Assembly: GCF_002198115.1 (NCBI RefSeq)
Contig: NZ_NGNR01000001.1
Coordinates: forward strand, 562,369 to 626,368
Reading direction: 5' to 3'
Length of the DNA stretch: 64,000 nt
Source of the DNA: Robiginitalea sediminis
GTDB taxonomy: Bacteria; Bacteroidota; Bacteroidia; Flavobacteriales; Flavobacteriaceae
The translations under genes and the position numbers were made by a program. This document shows positions 43,339 through 53,585 of the stretch, one piece after another. Below the pieces are notes generated by a model, which saw nothing but the letters and a program-made list of their open reading frames with translations, was not told the DNA's origin and made no database searches. Each line of letters opens with the position of its first letter. Position 1 is the first letter of the stretch.

Positions 43339-44814
43339 ATGTTCAGGCATTTCATCCGGCTTCAATGGAAGTCCTTTGTCCGGTCTGCCTCTTTTAAGAC
43401 CGAAATCTGGTTTAAAATCCTAATGGCCCTGGGGGCTATTTATTTCCTGCTGGTCTTCCTCAGCCTTGGGGTGGGCTCCTATTTCATCATCGAAAAGGCG
43501 GGCCTGGGAGACCCCCTGCGCGTGGTCAACCGGTTTATGATTTATTACCTGGCCTTTGACCTGTATCTCAGGTACATGCTTCAGAAGATGCCGGTGATGA
43601 ATATCCGACCCCTGCTGTACCTGCCATTCAAAAAGTCGGAAGTGGTCCGGTACTCCCTGGGAAAAACCCTGTTGTCGTTTTTCAACATCAGCCACGCCTT
43701 TTTCTTTATCCCCTTTTCCATTGTCCTTCTGGTGAAGGGTTATCCGGTGCTTTCGGTGCTCGGGTGGCACCTGGCGTGTTTTGCCCTGATCTTTGCCAAT
43801 AATTTTCTGAATATCCTGATTAATAATGTAGACCGTATCTTCTACCCCTTAATCCTGGTCCTTGCCCTGCTCGGGGTCGCCCAGTATTATGGATGGTTCG
43901 ATGTTACGGCCTATACGGCCCCTGTTTTCGACCTTTTCTACGACCAGCCCTGGACGGCGCTCCTGCCATGGGTCCTATTGGTTGTGGCTGCCGTTTCGGC
44001 CTTCCGGTACTTCAAAAAACATCTGTACCTCGACGCAGGGCTTTCCACCAAACAGGAGGTAGGCCGCACCGAGGACTATACCTGGTTGAACCGATTCGGG
44101 AATATGGGGACGTTCCTCAAGAACGATATCAAGCTGATCAAACGGAATAAGCGCTCCCGGACCACGGTTTTGGTGAGTTTCCTGTTCCTGTTCTATGGCT
44201 TCTTCTTTTTTACGGGGTCCGTGGAGGCTTATGATAACCCTGCCATGCAGGTCTTTGCCGGTATTTTTGTTTCCGGGGGTTTCCTGTTCACCTTCGGGCA
44301 GTATGTCCCCAGTTGGGACAGCGCCTATTACCCCCTCATGATGAGCCAGAACATCCGCTACCGGGAATACCTGAACTCCAAATGGTGGCTCATCGTTATC
44401 GCCACCTTGGTCAGCACGGTCCTGGCGGTATTTTACCTGTATTTCGGGTGGAAGGCCTACCTGGCTATTATTGTGGGCGCCATCTACAACCTGGGGATTA
44501 ATTCCTACCTGGTCCTCTGGGGCGGTGCCTATATCAAAACGCCCATAGACCTGGGGTCCAATAAAAAGGCCTTTGGAGACAAGCAGGCCTTCAACGGCAA
44601 AACCCTGCTGCTGATCCTGCCCAAGCTTTTGCTGCCCATCCTGGTCTATCTGCTGGGGGACTGGCTTTGGAACGAAACGGCGGGGTACCTGCTGGTGGCC
44701 CTGTTTGGCATCCTTGGCTTTTCCTTTAAAGACCGGGTATTCCAGCTCATTGAGAAGATTTACAAAAAAGAAAAATACAAGACCCTTCTGGCCTACAAAC
44801 AGAAGGGAGCATAA
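43339..44814 (+). CDS. ABC transporter permease, DUF5687 family
   Basis: 491 residues with about 10-12 membrane helices. The N-terminal MFRHFIRLQWKSFVRSASF and FPFKKSEVVRYSLGKTLL-like segment (LPFKKSEVVRYSLGK) are typical of DUF5687 ABC-2-type permeases in Bacteroidota. The ATP-binding subunit follows 12 bp downstream, so this is an ABC exporter; substrate unknown. A polar loop at about 260-280 (KNDIKLIKRNKRSRTT) is likely cytoplasmic. Confidence 0.82.
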   Translation: MFRHFIRLQWKSFVRSASFKTEIWFKILMALGAIYFLLVFLSLGVGSYFIIEKAGLGDPLRVVNRFMIYYLAFDLYLRYMLQKMPVMNIRPLLYLPFKKSEVVRYSLGKTLLSFFNISHAFFFIPFSIVLLVKGYPVLSVLGWHLACFALIFANNFLNILINNVDRIFYPLILVLALLGVAQYYGWFDVTAYTAPVFDLFYDQPWTALLPWVLLVVAAVSAFRYFKKHLYLDAGLSTKQEVGRTEDYTWLNRFGNMGTFLKNDIKLIKRNKRSRTTVLVSFLFLFYGFFFFTGSVEAYDNPAMQVFAGIFVSGGFLFTFGQYVPSWDSAYYPLMMSQNIRYREYLNSKWWLIVIATLVSTVLAVFYLYFGWKAYLAIIVGAIYNLGINSYLVLWGGAYIKTPIDLGSNKKAFGDKQAFNGKTLLLILPKLLLPILVYLLGDWLWNETAGYLLVALFGILGFSFKDRVFQLIEKIYKKEKYKTLLAYKQKGA

Positions 44815-44826
44815 ACGGCACGCGTT

Positions 44827-45531
44827 ATGATCCTTGCAGAAAACCTTTCAAAAACCTACGGCACCCAAACGGTGCTCAACATCGATAACCTGGAAATCCC
44901 GAAAGGCCAGAGCTTTGGCCTGGTGGGCAATAACGGGGCGGGGAAAACCACCCTATTCAGCCTATTGCTGGACCTGATTGAGCCTACTTCCGGAAAAATC
45001 ACCAACCAGGGGGTTGAGGTCCGCACCAGCGAGGCCTGGAAACCGTTTACCTCGGCATTTATAGATGAGAGTTTCCTGATCGGATACCTCACCCCGGAGG
45101 AGTATTTCTATTTCATCGGGGAACTTCGCGGCCAGAGCCGCGCCGACGTGGATGCCCTGCTGGCCAATTTTGAAGATTTCTTCCACGGGGAAATCCTGGC
45201 CCAGAAGAAATACCTGCGTGACCTCTCCAAGGGGAACCAGAAAAAGGTTGGGATTGTGGCGTCCCTTATAGGAAGCCCCGAAGTGGTTATCCTCGATGAG
45301 CCTTTCGCCAACCTGGACCCCACCACCCAGATCCGGTTGAAGAAAGTGATCAAGGAACTCGCAGACCAGCGCGAAGTAACCGTCCTGGTCTCGAGCCACG
45401 ACCTGATCCATGTTACCGAGGTTTGTGAGCGGATTGTGGTCCTTCAGAAGGGAGAGGTGGTCCGCGATATCAAAACCACCCCGGAAACCTTGCGCGAGCT
45501 CGAGGATTTCTTCGAAAACCAGCTGGCCTGA
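44827..45531 (+). CDS. ABC transporter ATP-binding protein
   Basis: 234 residues. Walker A GNNGAGKTT is at residues 34-42, the signature LSKGNQKK is near 134, Walker B VVILDEP near 155, and the H-loop VLVSSHDL near 192. It powers the DUF5687 permease encoded just upstream. The signature motif lacks the second Gly-Gln pattern of importers, as is usual in ABC-2 exporters. Confidence 0.93.
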   Translation: MILAENLSKTYGTQTVLNIDNLEIPKGQSFGLVGNNGAGKTTLFSLLLDLIEPTSGKITNQGVEVRTSEAWKPFTSAFIDESFLIGYLTPEEYFYFIGELRGQSRADVDALLANFEDFFHGEILAQKKYLRDLSKGNQKKVGIVASLIGSPEVVILDEPFANLDPTTQIRLKKVIKELADQREVTVLVSSHDLIHVTEVCERIVVLQKGEVVRDIKTTPETLRELEDFFENQLA

Positions 45532-45680
45532 GCCCTTTCCGCTCCCGGATTTTCCAAACTGCAGGGCGGCCTTCTGCGCAGCGCTTTCTGCCAAGGTGTG
45601 GCAGTGCCTGATTTTTGTGGTGCCCCGGTATACTAAAAGCCCCTAATTGCAGTTTAGAATACAGACGAATACCTGGAATT

Positions 45681-48236
45681 TTGAAGCTTCGAAGCGCATT
45701 TCTAATTCTGGTATTGGGGCTGTCTGCATTTGTGGTGGGGTGTTCCACCAAAAAAGATGCCTTTGTGAACCGCAATTGGCATGCCCTGAATACCAAATAC
45801 AATGTCCTCTACAACGGGAACCTGGCCTTTGACGAGGGCAGGGAACAGCTCAATGCCACTTACCGGGACAATTACTGGGAACTCCTTCCTGTGGAGCGCC
45901 TGGAGGTATCCGGGGAAGTGAAGCTGGATTCCGAGGACAACAACCCCAACTTTGTCCGGGCCGAAGAAAAGGCCGCCAAAGCCATACAGAAGCACAGTAT
46001 GGACATCGAGGACCGGGAGCGAAACCCCCAGACCGATGAAGCCTTCCTGCTGCTGGGCAAGGCCCGTTACTTCGATGAGCGCTACATCCCGGCCCTGGAG
46101 GCCTTCAACTATGTACTCAGGAAATACGACCAGAGCGACAAGCTCAATGAGGCCGCCATCTGGAGGGAGAAAACCAATATCCGCCTGGGGTACCAGGAAC
46201 TGGCCATTAAAAACCTCAAACGCCTGTTCCGTTACGAGGACCTGAAGGACCAGGAGTATGCAGACGCGAGGGCCATCATGGCCCAGGCCTATATAGACCT
46301 CAATGCCCCGGACACTGCCCTGCAGCATCTGAAAGTGGCTTCGGCCTATACCCGGAAAAATGAGGAACGGGCCCGTTACCGGTTTATCGCCGGCCAGCTC
46401 TATAACCGCCTGGGCTTTCGCGACAGTGCCAACCTGGCGTTCGACAAGATCATAGCCATGAACCGGAAGATCCCCAGGGTCTACTGGGTCAATGCCCACC
46501 TGAAGAAAATTCAGAACATGGGGGTTACCCCGGAAAACAGGGAGTTCCTGCTGGAGTACCTCACTGAACTTGAAACCAACCGGGAGAACCGCCCCTTCCT
46601 GGACAAGATCTACCGGCAACTGGCAGCCTTCCATAAGGAAATCGAGAGTGACAGCCTTGCTCTGGATTACTACAATCGTTCCATACGGGCAACCCAGGGA
46701 GACCGCGTCATCAATGCCCTGAATTACGAGGATCTGGCCAATCACTATTTCGACGAAAATGCCTACCGTCAGGCCGGGGCCTACTACGACAGCGTGCTTC
46801 TGAACCTGGAGGAGAATACCAGGAATTTCAGGGCCATCCGCAAAAAAAGGGATAACTTGGATGATGTGATCGCCTACGAGGAGATTGTGCAGTATGCAGA
46901 CAGCGTTATCGGGCTTTTTGAAATGGCACCGGTGGAGCGGCAGATCTATTTCCAGGCCCATATCGATTCGCTCAGGGCCATTGCCCAGGCCGAGGCCGAT
47001 GCGCGGGAGCAGCGGGCCGAGGCCGGGTTTAATGCCTTCTCCCAAACCAAGGGAGGCAAGGCTAACCAGGGGAAATTCTATTTCTACAATATTACCAGCC
47101 TCGGCTACGGCAAAGCGGCCTTTACCGATCGGTGGGGGAACCGGGAGCTGGAGGACAACTGGCGCTGGAGCAACAAGTCGCGCATCCTGGACACCCCGGA
47201 TGCTGCAGACCCTGCCGCCCTGGCCGCCCAGGGTGCCGATGGTGTGCCGGAGGACGAAAAGTTCAACCTGGACTATTACCTGAGCCGGATCCCCACAGAC
47301 AGCCTGGTGATCGACAGCCTCAGGGGCGAGCGCAATTTTGCCAACTACCAATTGGGGCTTATATACAAGGAGAAGTTCAAGGAGCCCCTGCTGGCAGCAG
47401 GGAAGCTCGAAGGGGTGCTGCGCAACTCCCCGGAAGAGCGCCTGGTACTGCCTTCCAAATACAACCTCTACAAGATTTATGAAGCCGAAGGCAGCCCGCT
47501 TATGGAGGCCATGCGGGAGGATATCATCCAAAACCACCCGCAATCGCGCTATGCGGCCATCCTAACCAACCCGGACATCGCCCTGGCCCAGGGTGAAGAC
47601 AGCCCGGAGGGCCAGTATGCAGCCCTTTTCCGCGCTTTTCGCGAGCAAAAGTACCTGGAGGTCATTACGGGCTCGGAAGCGGCCATCAAACAGCTTCCGG
47701 GAGACCCGCTTGTACCTAAGCTGGAGTTGCTGAAGGCCAACGCCATTGGGCGGCTGCAGGGGTATGAGGACTTCAGGGAGGCCCTGAATTACCTCGCCCT
47801 GAACTATCCGAATACCTCGGAGGGCAAGCAGGCGCAGGAAATTGTGGAGCAGCAGCTGCCCCAGATGGAATCCCGGGAATTCACCAACACCCTCAGTGCC
47901 CCGGGTACCCAGAACTGGAAGGTTGTTTTCCCCTTTAAACGCCACCAGGAGCAACAAGCCCTGAAGCTTCTGGAGCGCCTGGAAAAATCCATAGCAGACC
48001 TCAGGTACGCCAACCGGGTTTCCCGGGACATCTACAACCTGGAAGACCAGTTTGTGGTGGTCCACGGGTTCCGCTCCCGCGATTTTGCCCTGGGCTATGT
48101 GGAACTCCTTAAAAACAATAAGGATTACCGTATTGACAATGAGAATTTTGTAATTTTATCCTCCAATTACAAAGTGGTCCAAATCCACAAGAATCTCAAC
48201 GAGTACCTGGCAGAGGTGCAACCCCCAAAACCCTAA
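45681..48236 (+). CDS. porW: Type IX secretion/gliding lipoprotein PorW/SprE
   Basis: 851 residues from a TTG start at 45681, which gives a clean lipoprotein signal (MKLRSAFLILVLGLSAFVVGC, lipobox Cys21); the longer frame to 45615 reads through the presumed leader. The mature N-terminus CSTKKDAFVNRNWHALNTKY is characteristic of PorW/SprE. Many TPR-like helical repeats cover about 100-700. PorW is a T9SS accessory linking outer-membrane components to the motor. Neighbours bactofilin and atpI fit the known flavobacterial order. No other T9SS gene is in the window. Confidence 0.88.
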   Translation: MKLRSAFLILVLGLSAFVVGCSTKKDAFVNRNWHALNTKYNVLYNGNLAFDEGREQLNATYRDNYWELLPVERLEVSGEVKLDSEDNNPNFVRAEEKAAKAIQKHSMDIEDRERNPQTDEAFLLLGKARYFDERYIPALEAFNYVLRKYDQSDKLNEAAIWREKTNIRLGYQELAIKNLKRLFRYEDLKDQEYADARAIMAQAYIDLNAPDTALQHLKVASAYTRKNEERARYRFIAGQLYNRLGFRDSANLAFDKIIAMNRKIPRVYWVNAHLKKIQNMGVTPENREFLLEYLTELETNRENRPFLDKIYRQLAAFHKEIESDSLALDYYNRSIRATQGDRVINALNYEDLANHYFDENAYRQAGAYYDSVLLNLEENTRNFRAIRKKRDNLDDVIAYEEIVQYADSVIGLFEMAPVERQIYFQAHIDSLRAIAQAEADAREQRAEAGFNAFSQTKGGKANQGKFYFYNITSLGYGKAAFTDRWGNRELEDNWRWSNKSRILDTPDAADPAALAAQGADGVPEDEKFNLDYYLSRIPTDSLVIDSLRGERNFANYQLGLIYKEKFKEPLLAAGKLEGVLRNSPEERLVLPSKYNLYKIYEAEGSPLMEAMREDIIQNHPQSRYAAILTNPDIALAQGEDSPEGQYAALFRAFREQKYLEVITGSEAAIKQLPGDPLVPKLELLKANAIGRLQGYEDFREALNYLALNYPNTSEGKQAQEIVEQQLPQMESREFTNTLSAPGTQNWKVVFPFKRHQEQQALKLLERLEKSIADLRYANRVSRDIYNLEDQFVVVHGFRSRDFALGYVELLKNNKDYRIDNENFVILSSNYKVVQIHKNLNEYLAEVQPPKP

Positions 48237-48241
48237 TCACC

Positions 48242-48691
48242 ATGTTTTCAGACAACAAAAAACCTAAGACTATGAGCGACATCGGCGGACAACCCAACAG
48301 GATAGAGAAAAACACCAAGATAAAGGGAGACATCATCTCCGAGGCGGATTTCCGCATAGACGGGAAACTCGATGGCAACGTCAAGACTTCCGGGAAGGTG
48401 GTCATCGGCAAAGAAGGGTATATCCACGGGAAGGTGGAATGCGTCAATGCCGACATCGAAGGCAGCTTCAACGGCGAGCTCATCGTCTCCGACTTATTAG
48501 CCCTCAAAAACACGGCTGTTATTGAAGGCACTGTCAGTGTCTCCAAGCTGTCTGTGGAGCCAGGGGCCACCTTCAATGCTTCTTGCAACATGGGGGGCAA
48601 GGGGAGCATGGGTGCCGGCACGGGTTCTCCGGACATGAAAACCGCTATGAACGGCCAGGCTAACAAGGGCGAACGTGCTAAAACCTCCTGA
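48242..48691 (+). CDS. Bactofilin (polymer-forming cytoskeletal protein)
   Basis: 149 residues. A bactofilin right-handed beta-helix core covers about 20-115: NRIEKNTKIKGDIISEADFR, IDGKLDGNVKTSGKVVIG and ADIEGSFNGELIVSD with the repeating G-x-hydrophobic pattern. The low-complexity C-terminal tail (Gly/Met/Asn/Lys-rich) is typical. Bactofilins make cytoplasmic membrane-linked filaments. The start is 6 bp after porW; atpI overlaps its end by 17 bp. Confidence 0.9.
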   Translation: MFSDNKKPKTMSDIGGQPNRIEKNTKIKGDIISEADFRIDGKLDGNVKTSGKVVIGKEGYIHGKVECVNADIEGSFNGELIVSDLLALKNTAVIEGTVSVSKLSVEPGATFNASCNMGGKGSMGAGTGSPDMKTAMNGQANKGERAKTS

Positions 48692-48908
48692 ACGGGACCC
48701 GGTTAAACGCCCCCTGCGGAACCTTGCCGCGTTGTCCGGCATTGCGATAGAAATGGGGGTGATCATTTACCTCGCTGCCAGGGGTGGGATGTGGCTCGAC
48801 GCCCATTTCCAGATGGAAAAGCGCCTCTTTACTGCCCTCTGTACCCTTGTTGGGGTTGGGGTATCCCTGTGGGTGGTCCTGCGCCAAATCCGACGCATCC
48901 GGTACTGA
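48675..48908 (+). CDS. atpI: AtpZ/AtpI family protein
   Basis: 77 residues from a GTG start. Two membrane helices are predicted at about 20-40 and 50-68 (GVIIYLAARGGMWLDAHF, LVGVGVSLWVVLRQI), the AtpI layout; the small subunit aids c-ring assembly and ion handling. It overlaps the bactofilin gene, and the following DUF6168 gene starts in its stop (TGATG). Confidence 0.82.
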   Translation: MLKPPERDPVKRPLRNLAALSGIAIEMGVIIYLAARGGMWLDAHFQMEKRLFTALCTLVGVGVSLWVVLRQIRRIRY

Positions 48909-49315
48909 TGAAACGCCCCGGCTTTTTCCTACGCTATACTGTTGCCCTTACCCTTGGGATGGGCCTTGTTTTTGCCGCTCATGCCCTTATCAGGAAGGCT
49001 TCAGGAGCCCCGCCCCTGGCTAACCTCCTGACAGAAGCGTATGCTGCTAATTACCTCCTCGCCCTGGGGATTGTGGCGATCCTCTACGGGGTCCGCAAGC
49101 GGGCCCGTTACCAGATCGGCTTTTTATTTATTGGGGGCAGCCTGCTTAAATTCGCCATTTTCTTCCTTTTTTTCTTCCCGGCCTACAACGCCGACGGGGA
49201 CCTTTCACGAGCCGAATTCCTTTCCTTTTTCATCCCGTACTTTACCGCCCTGGTCCTGGAGACCTATTTCACCAGCCGCATGCTCCACAATCTGGAAGCG
49301 GAGCAGGCCCCGTAA
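48908..49315 (+). CDS. DUF6168 family membrane protein
   Basis: 135 residues from the ATG at 48908, which overlaps the atpI stop; a longer ORF to 48791 is antisense-like shadow of atpI. About four membrane helices (residues 10-28, 46-64, 74-94, 105-125). Family-typical for the position between atpI and atpB in Flavobacteriia. Function unknown; possibly an assembly or c-ring factor. Confidence 0.78.
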   Translation: MKRPGFFLRYTVALTLGMGLVFAAHALIRKASGAPPLANLLTEAYAANYLLALGIVAILYGVRKRARYQIGFLFIGGSLLKFAIFFLFFFPAYNADGDLSRAEFLSFFIPYFTALVLETYFTSRMLHNLEAEQAP

Positions 49316-49375
49316 TTCAAGCCTAAACGCCTTAAAATAAAGTTTAAATGCTTTTTTCTTTTTGAGGGAATGACT

Positions 49376-49383
49376 TACATTTG
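49376..49383 (+). promoter_or_regulatory. -7 promoter box (TACATTTG) for the ATP synthase operon
   Basis: TACATTTG fits TAnnTTTG and lies 34 bp before the atpB ATG. The preceding 60 bp are AT-rich, unlike the surroundings, but no TTG at the usual spacing. Confidence 0.6.
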
Positions 49384-49417
49384 CACCGATTTTTAGCGAC
49401 CCCAAGAATTGAGCAAT

Positions 49418-50557
49418 ATGCGATTGACCTTTGTGAGCAAAATCCTGGCATTTTCCTTCCTTTTCCTCTCCGCCGGGGTATTTGCCAAAGAAAGCCCGGA
49501 GGCGCAGGGCGATTCCCCTGAAGGGATTAAGGCCGAGATAAACGCATTTATCGAGCACCACCTGCAGGATTCCCACGATTTCAACCTCTATTCGTATACC
49601 GATGAGGCTGGGGAAATGCACCATGTAGGATTCCCGCTCCCGGTTATCCTCTGGGACAATGGGCTCAAAGTATTCTCCTCTTCCAAATTCCACCACGGGG
49701 AAACCGTGGCGGAGGTAGACGGGAACCACTATATGCTCTACCACAGCAAAATTTACAAGACCAATGCCCAGGGGGAGCTCACCTTCGATGAAGAGCACCA
49801 CCCGACCAATGCCAAGCCGCTGGACTTTTCCATTTCCAAAAGCGTTTTTATGATGCTGGTAACCGGCCTGTTGTTGTTCTGGATTTTCAGCAGCCTGGCC
49901 AGGAGCTATGCGCGCCATGGCGCTGTGCCCAAGGGAATCGGGCGCTTTTTTGAGCCCATTGTGCTCTACATCCGGGACGATATCGCCATCGCCAACATCG
50001 GGGAGAAGAAGTATAAGAAGTACATGCCCTTTTTGCTTACGGTTTTCTTCTTCATCTGGTTTTTGAACATGTTTGGCCTTACGCCCCTGGGGGTAAATGT
50101 CACGGGGAATATTGCGGTAACCACGGCCCTGGCCGTGCTGGTTTTCCTGCTGACCACTTTTACCGGGACCAAGGACTACTGGAAGCACATCTTTGACCCG
50201 CTGGGGGACGGCATGCCCTGGTTTGGGAAGATCATTATTTACATCATCCTGGTGCCCATCGAAATCCTGGGAATCTTTATCAAGCCTTTTGCCCTGCTGA
50301 TCCGTTTGTACGCGAACATGACGGCCGGACACGTGGTTCTGATGAGCCTCATCGGGCTGATATTCATCTTTAAAAGCTGGGTAGGCGGGCCGTTGTCCTT
50401 CGGGCTCAGCTTCGCCATCTCATTGATAGAAGTTCTGGTAGCCCTGTTACAGGCCTATATCTTTACCATGCTTTCCGCCCTGTATTTCGGGTTTGCCTCC
50501 GAGGAGCACGACCACGGTCACGAGCACGAGGAAGATGCGGAACTGGCGCATTTATAA
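49418..50557 (+). CDS. atpB: F0F1 ATP synthase subunit a
   Basis: 379 residues from MRLTFVSKIL; a TTG at 49409 would add three residues. A Bacteroidota-type N-terminal signal-like extension of about 24 residues precedes the core. Membrane helices begin near residue 145; the essential arginine is in FALLIRLYANMTAGHVV near residue 296. The His-rich C-terminus (EEHDHGHEHEEDAEL) is notable. Subunit a forms the proton half-channels against the c-ring. Confidence 0.95.
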   Translation: MRLTFVSKILAFSFLFLSAGVFAKESPEAQGDSPEGIKAEINAFIEHHLQDSHDFNLYSYTDEAGEMHHVGFPLPVILWDNGLKVFSSSKFHHGETVAEVDGNHYMLYHSKIYKTNAQGELTFDEEHHPTNAKPLDFSISKSVFMMLVTGLLLFWIFSSLARSYARHGAVPKGIGRFFEPIVLYIRDDIAIANIGEKKYKKYMPFLLTVFFFIWFLNMFGLTPLGVNVTGNIAVTTALAVLVFLLTTFTGTKDYWKHIFDPLGDGMPWFGKIIIYIILVPIEILGIFIKPFALLIRLYANMTAGHVVLMSLIGLIFIFKSWVGGPLSFGLSFAISLIEVLVALLQAYIFTMLSALYFGFASEEHDHGHEHEEDAELAHL

Positions 50558-50571
50558 TTGTATTTGTTTAA

Positions 50572-50781
<210 letters not shown>

Positions 50782-50859
50782 ACCACCCATGTACAAAGGC
50801 GGCCCTGACGGTTGGTCCGGGCTGCCCTTGTTCCTGGAATCCAACAAAACAAAAGAACA

Positions 50860-51360
50860 ATGGACAAATTAATCAACGAGTTTTCAGCCGGCCTATTCTT
50901 CTGGCAAATCATACTGTTCATCCTGCTGCTGCTCTTGCTGCGCAAATTTGCATGGAAACCTATCCTCAAAGCTGTTGAGCAGCGGGAAGAAGGGATCCGC
51001 AATGCCCTGGCCGCAGCCGAGGATGCCAAAAAGGAGATGCAGAATGTAACGGCAGACAGTGAAAAGCTGCTGCAGGAGGCCCGTGCCGAGCGCGAGGCCA
51101 TGCTGAAGGAAGCCCGTGAGATCAAGGAGAAGATGATTGCCGATGCCAAGGCCCAGGCCCAGGCGGAAGGCGAGAAGATCGTAGCCCAGGCCCAGCAGAG
51201 CATTGAAGGCGAGAAAAAAGCCGCCATTGCCGATATTAAGAGCCAGGTGGCAGAACTCTCCGTGGAAATTGCCGAGAAGGTACTTCGGGACCAGCTCAGC
51301 GACAAGAACAAGCAACTCAAGCTCGTTGACCAGTTGGTGAGCGACATTAAACTGCGCTAA
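50860..51360 (+). CDS. atpF: F0F1 ATP synthase subunit b
   Basis: 166 residues from MDKLINEFSAG; the frame's earlier GTG at 50812 is unlikely. One N-terminal membrane helix (about 10-27), then the long right-handed coiled coil rich in Ala/Glu/Lys and Q (DAKAQAQAEGEKIVAQAQQ). It is the peripheral stalk. Ends 3 bp before atpH. Confidence 0.95.
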   Translation: MDKLINEFSAGLFFWQIILFILLLLLLRKFAWKPILKAVEQREEGIRNALAAAEDAKKEMQNVTADSEKLLQEARAEREAMLKEAREIKEKMIADAKAQAQAEGEKIVAQAQQSIEGEKKAAIADIKSQVAELSVEIAEKVLRDQLSDKNKQLKLVDQLVSDIKLR

Positions 51361-51363
51361 TCG

Positions 51364-51900
51364 ATGAGTGAAGTCAGAGCAGCTGCCAGGTACGCCAGGG
51401 CCGTCATGGACTTTGCCCTGGAGCAAAAGCAGGAGGGGCAGGTGGAAAAGGACATGCGCCTGATCCGCGAGACCATTTCGGAAAACCCGGAGCTTGGGGC
51501 CATGCTGAACAGCCCGGTCATTCAAGGATCGGAGAAGAAGGCCGCCCTGGATGCCATTTTTAAGGAGACCTCCAAAATCAGCAAGCAGCTTTTCGGCCTC
51601 CTGGCGGAAAACAAGCGGATTGGTTTGCTGGATTTGGTTGCCGAGCGGTACCTGTTCCTGTACGAGGAGCTGAAGGGCCAGGATGTGGCCACCGTGCTTA
51701 CAGCCGTCCCGCTAACGGCAGACCTGGAGGCCAAAATCCTCAAGCAGCTCAAGGCCATTACCGGCAAGGAAGTGACCATCGAGAACCAGGTAGACCCCAA
51801 CCTGATCGGAGGATTTGTCCTCCGGGTAGGAGACCTGGAATACAATGCCAGCCTAGACAGCAAGCTGGCCAACCTGAAACGAGAACTCATTCGGAAATAA
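51364..51900 (+). CDS. atpH: F0F1 ATP synthase subunit delta
   Basis: 178 residues. OSCP-like fold: N-terminal AARYARAVMDFALEQ helix bundle, then the C-terminal segment GGFVLRVGDLEYNASLDSKL typical of AtpH. Connects the stalk to alpha subunits. Confidence 0.94.
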   Translation: MSEVRAAARYARAVMDFALEQKQEGQVEKDMRLIRETISENPELGAMLNSPVIQGSEKKAALDAIFKETSKISKQLFGLLAENKRIGLLDLVAERYLFLYEELKGQDVATVLTAVPLTADLEAKILKQLKAITGKEVTIENQVDPNLIGGFVLRVGDLEYNASLDSKLANLKRELIRK

Positions 51901-51952
51901 ATATCAACCCAGGCCCGCAGAAGCAGCGGGTCCGCCCTTTATACGATAGAAA

Positions 51953-53533
51953 ATGGCAGGAATCAAAGCCGCTGAGGTATCAGCAATTTTAAAGAAGCAA
52001 TTATCCGGGTTTGAGGCTACCGCCACCCTGGACGAGGTGGGAACCGTACTGCAGGTAGGTGACGGTATTGCCCGCGTTTACGGCCTCTCCAATGCCCAGT
52101 ACGGGGAGCTTGTCGAATTCGACGGCGGCCTGGAAGGGATCGTGTTGAACCTCGAGGAAGACAACGTGGGGGTAGTACTCCTCGGACCTTCCAAAGAAGT
52201 AATGGAAGGAGCTACTGTGAAGCGGACCCAGCGCATTGCCTCCATCAAGGTTGGTGAGGGAATCGTGGGACGTGTGGTAGACACCCTCGGAAACCCCATC
52301 GACGGAAAAGGTGCCCTTTCCGGCGAGCTGTACGAAATGCCGCTGGAGCGCAAAGCCCCTGGGGTAATTTACCGCCAGCCGGTAAACGAGCCCCTGCAAA
52401 CGGGGGTTAAGGCGATAGATGCCATGATCCCGATCGGACGTGGCCAGCGGGAGCTCGTGATTGGCGACCGCCAGACGGGGAAGACTACCGTTTGTATCGA
52501 TACCATCATCAACCAGAAGGAGTTCTTCGATGCCGGAGAGCCCGTTTACTGTATTTATGTCGCGGTAGGGCAAAAAGCCTCTACGGTAGCGGCCATTGCC
52601 AAGACCCTGGAAGATAAAGGTGCCCTGGCGTATACCACTATTGTTGCGGCAAATGCCTCCGACCCTGCGCCCATGCAGGTATATGCTCCCTTTGCCGGGG
52701 CTGCCATCGGGGAGTATTTCCGCGATACCGGCCGTCCGGCCCTGATTATCTACGACGACCTGTCCAAACAGGCCGTTGCCTACCGCGAGGTTTCCCTGCT
52801 GCTGCGTCGTCCGCCCGGACGCGAGGCCTACCCCGGGGACGTATTCTACCTGCACTCCCGTTTGCTGGAGCGCGCCGCCAAGGTCATCAACGACGACTCC
52901 GTGGCCAAGAATATGAACGACCTTCCGGAATCGCTTAAATCCAAGGTAAAAGGAGGTGGATCCCTGACGGCACTCCCCATTATCGAAACCCAGGCGGGGG
53001 ACGTTTCTGCCTATATCCCGACCAACGTAATTTCCATTACCGACGGGCAGATCTTCCTGGAGCAGGATTTGTTCAACCAGGGGGTTCGCCCTGCGATCAA
53101 CGTGGGGATCTCCGTATCCCGTGTTGGGGGCTCTGCCCAGATCAAGTCCATGAAGAAGGTGGCCGGTACCCTGAAGCTGGACCAGGCACAGTTCCGCGAG
53201 CTTGAGGCTTTCGCCAAATTTGGTTCCGACCTCGACGCCGCTACCCTCAACGTCATTGAGAAAGGTCGCCGCAACGTGGAAATCCTCAAACAGGCACAGG
53301 GAGACCCCTTTACTGTAGAGGAGCAGATCGCCATCATCTTTGCCGGGACCAAGAACCTGGTACGCGATGTGCCGGTAGAAAAAGTGAAGGAATTCGAAAG
53401 GGATTACCTGGAATTCCTGAACGCCAAGCACCGCGACGTCCTCGACGCGCTGAAGGCCGGAAAACTCACCGATGAGATTACCGATACCCTTACAGCTGTC
53501 TGCAAGGACCTTTCGGCCAAGTACAAAGCCTAA
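51953..53533 (+). CDS. atpA: F0F1 ATP synthase subunit alpha
   Basis: 526 residues. The P-loop [10 protein letters not shown] begins near residue 171, and the alpha/beta signature in [15 protein letters not shown] and the arginine-finger region are intact. Non-catalytic nucleotide subunit. Followed by a possible attenuator hairpin before atpG. Confidence 0.97.
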   Translation: MAGIKAAEVSAILKKQLSGFEATATLDEVGTVLQVGDGIARVYGLSNAQYGELVEFDGGLEGIVLNLEEDNVGVVLLGPSKEVMEGATVKRTQRIASIKVGEGIVGRVVDTLGNPIDGKGALSGELYEMPLERKAPGVIYRQPVNEPLQTGVKAIDAMIPIGRGQRELVIGDRQTGKTTVCIDTIINQKEFFDAGEPVYCIYVAVGQKASTVAAIAKTLEDKGALAYTTIVAANASDPAPMQVYAPFAGAAIGEYFRDTGRPALIIYDDLSKQAVAYREVSLLLRRPPGREAYPGDVFYLHSRLLERAAKVINDDSVAKNMNDLPESLKSKVKGGGSLTALPIIETQAGDVSAYIPTNVISITDGQIFLEQDLFNQGVRPAINVGISVSRVGGSAQIKSMKKVAGTLKLDQAQFRELEAFAKFGSDLDAATLNVIEKGRRNVEILKQAQGDPFTVEEQIAIIFAGTKNLVRDVPVEKVKEFERDYLEFLNAKHRDVLDALKAGKLTDEITDTLTAVCKDLSAKYKA

Positions 53534-53548
53534 GACAACTCAAGATCC

Positions 53549-53571
53549 GGGCGGGCCCGTCCCGCCCTTTT
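53549..53571 (+). terminator. Intrinsic terminator-like hairpin between atpA and atpG
   Basis: Arms GGGCGGG (53549-53555) and CCCGCCC (53561-53567) with loop CCCGT are followed by TTTTAA. A short T-run suggests partial termination inside the operon. Confidence 0.5.
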
Positions 53572-53585
53572 AAGCACGCTCAACT

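Noticed and set aside
45588-45604. CTGCCA/TGGCAG hairpin before porW as a terminator of the ABC exporter
   Set aside because: Stem is only 6 bp and no T-run follows directly, so it is not called.
45702-47543. 613-codon minus-strand open frame opposite porW
   Set aside because: Antisense shadow of a repeat-rich gene; no signal peptide, domain or promoter.
52001-53431. 476-codon minus-strand open frame opposite atpA
   Set aside because: Shadow of a highly biased sense gene; no family resemblance.
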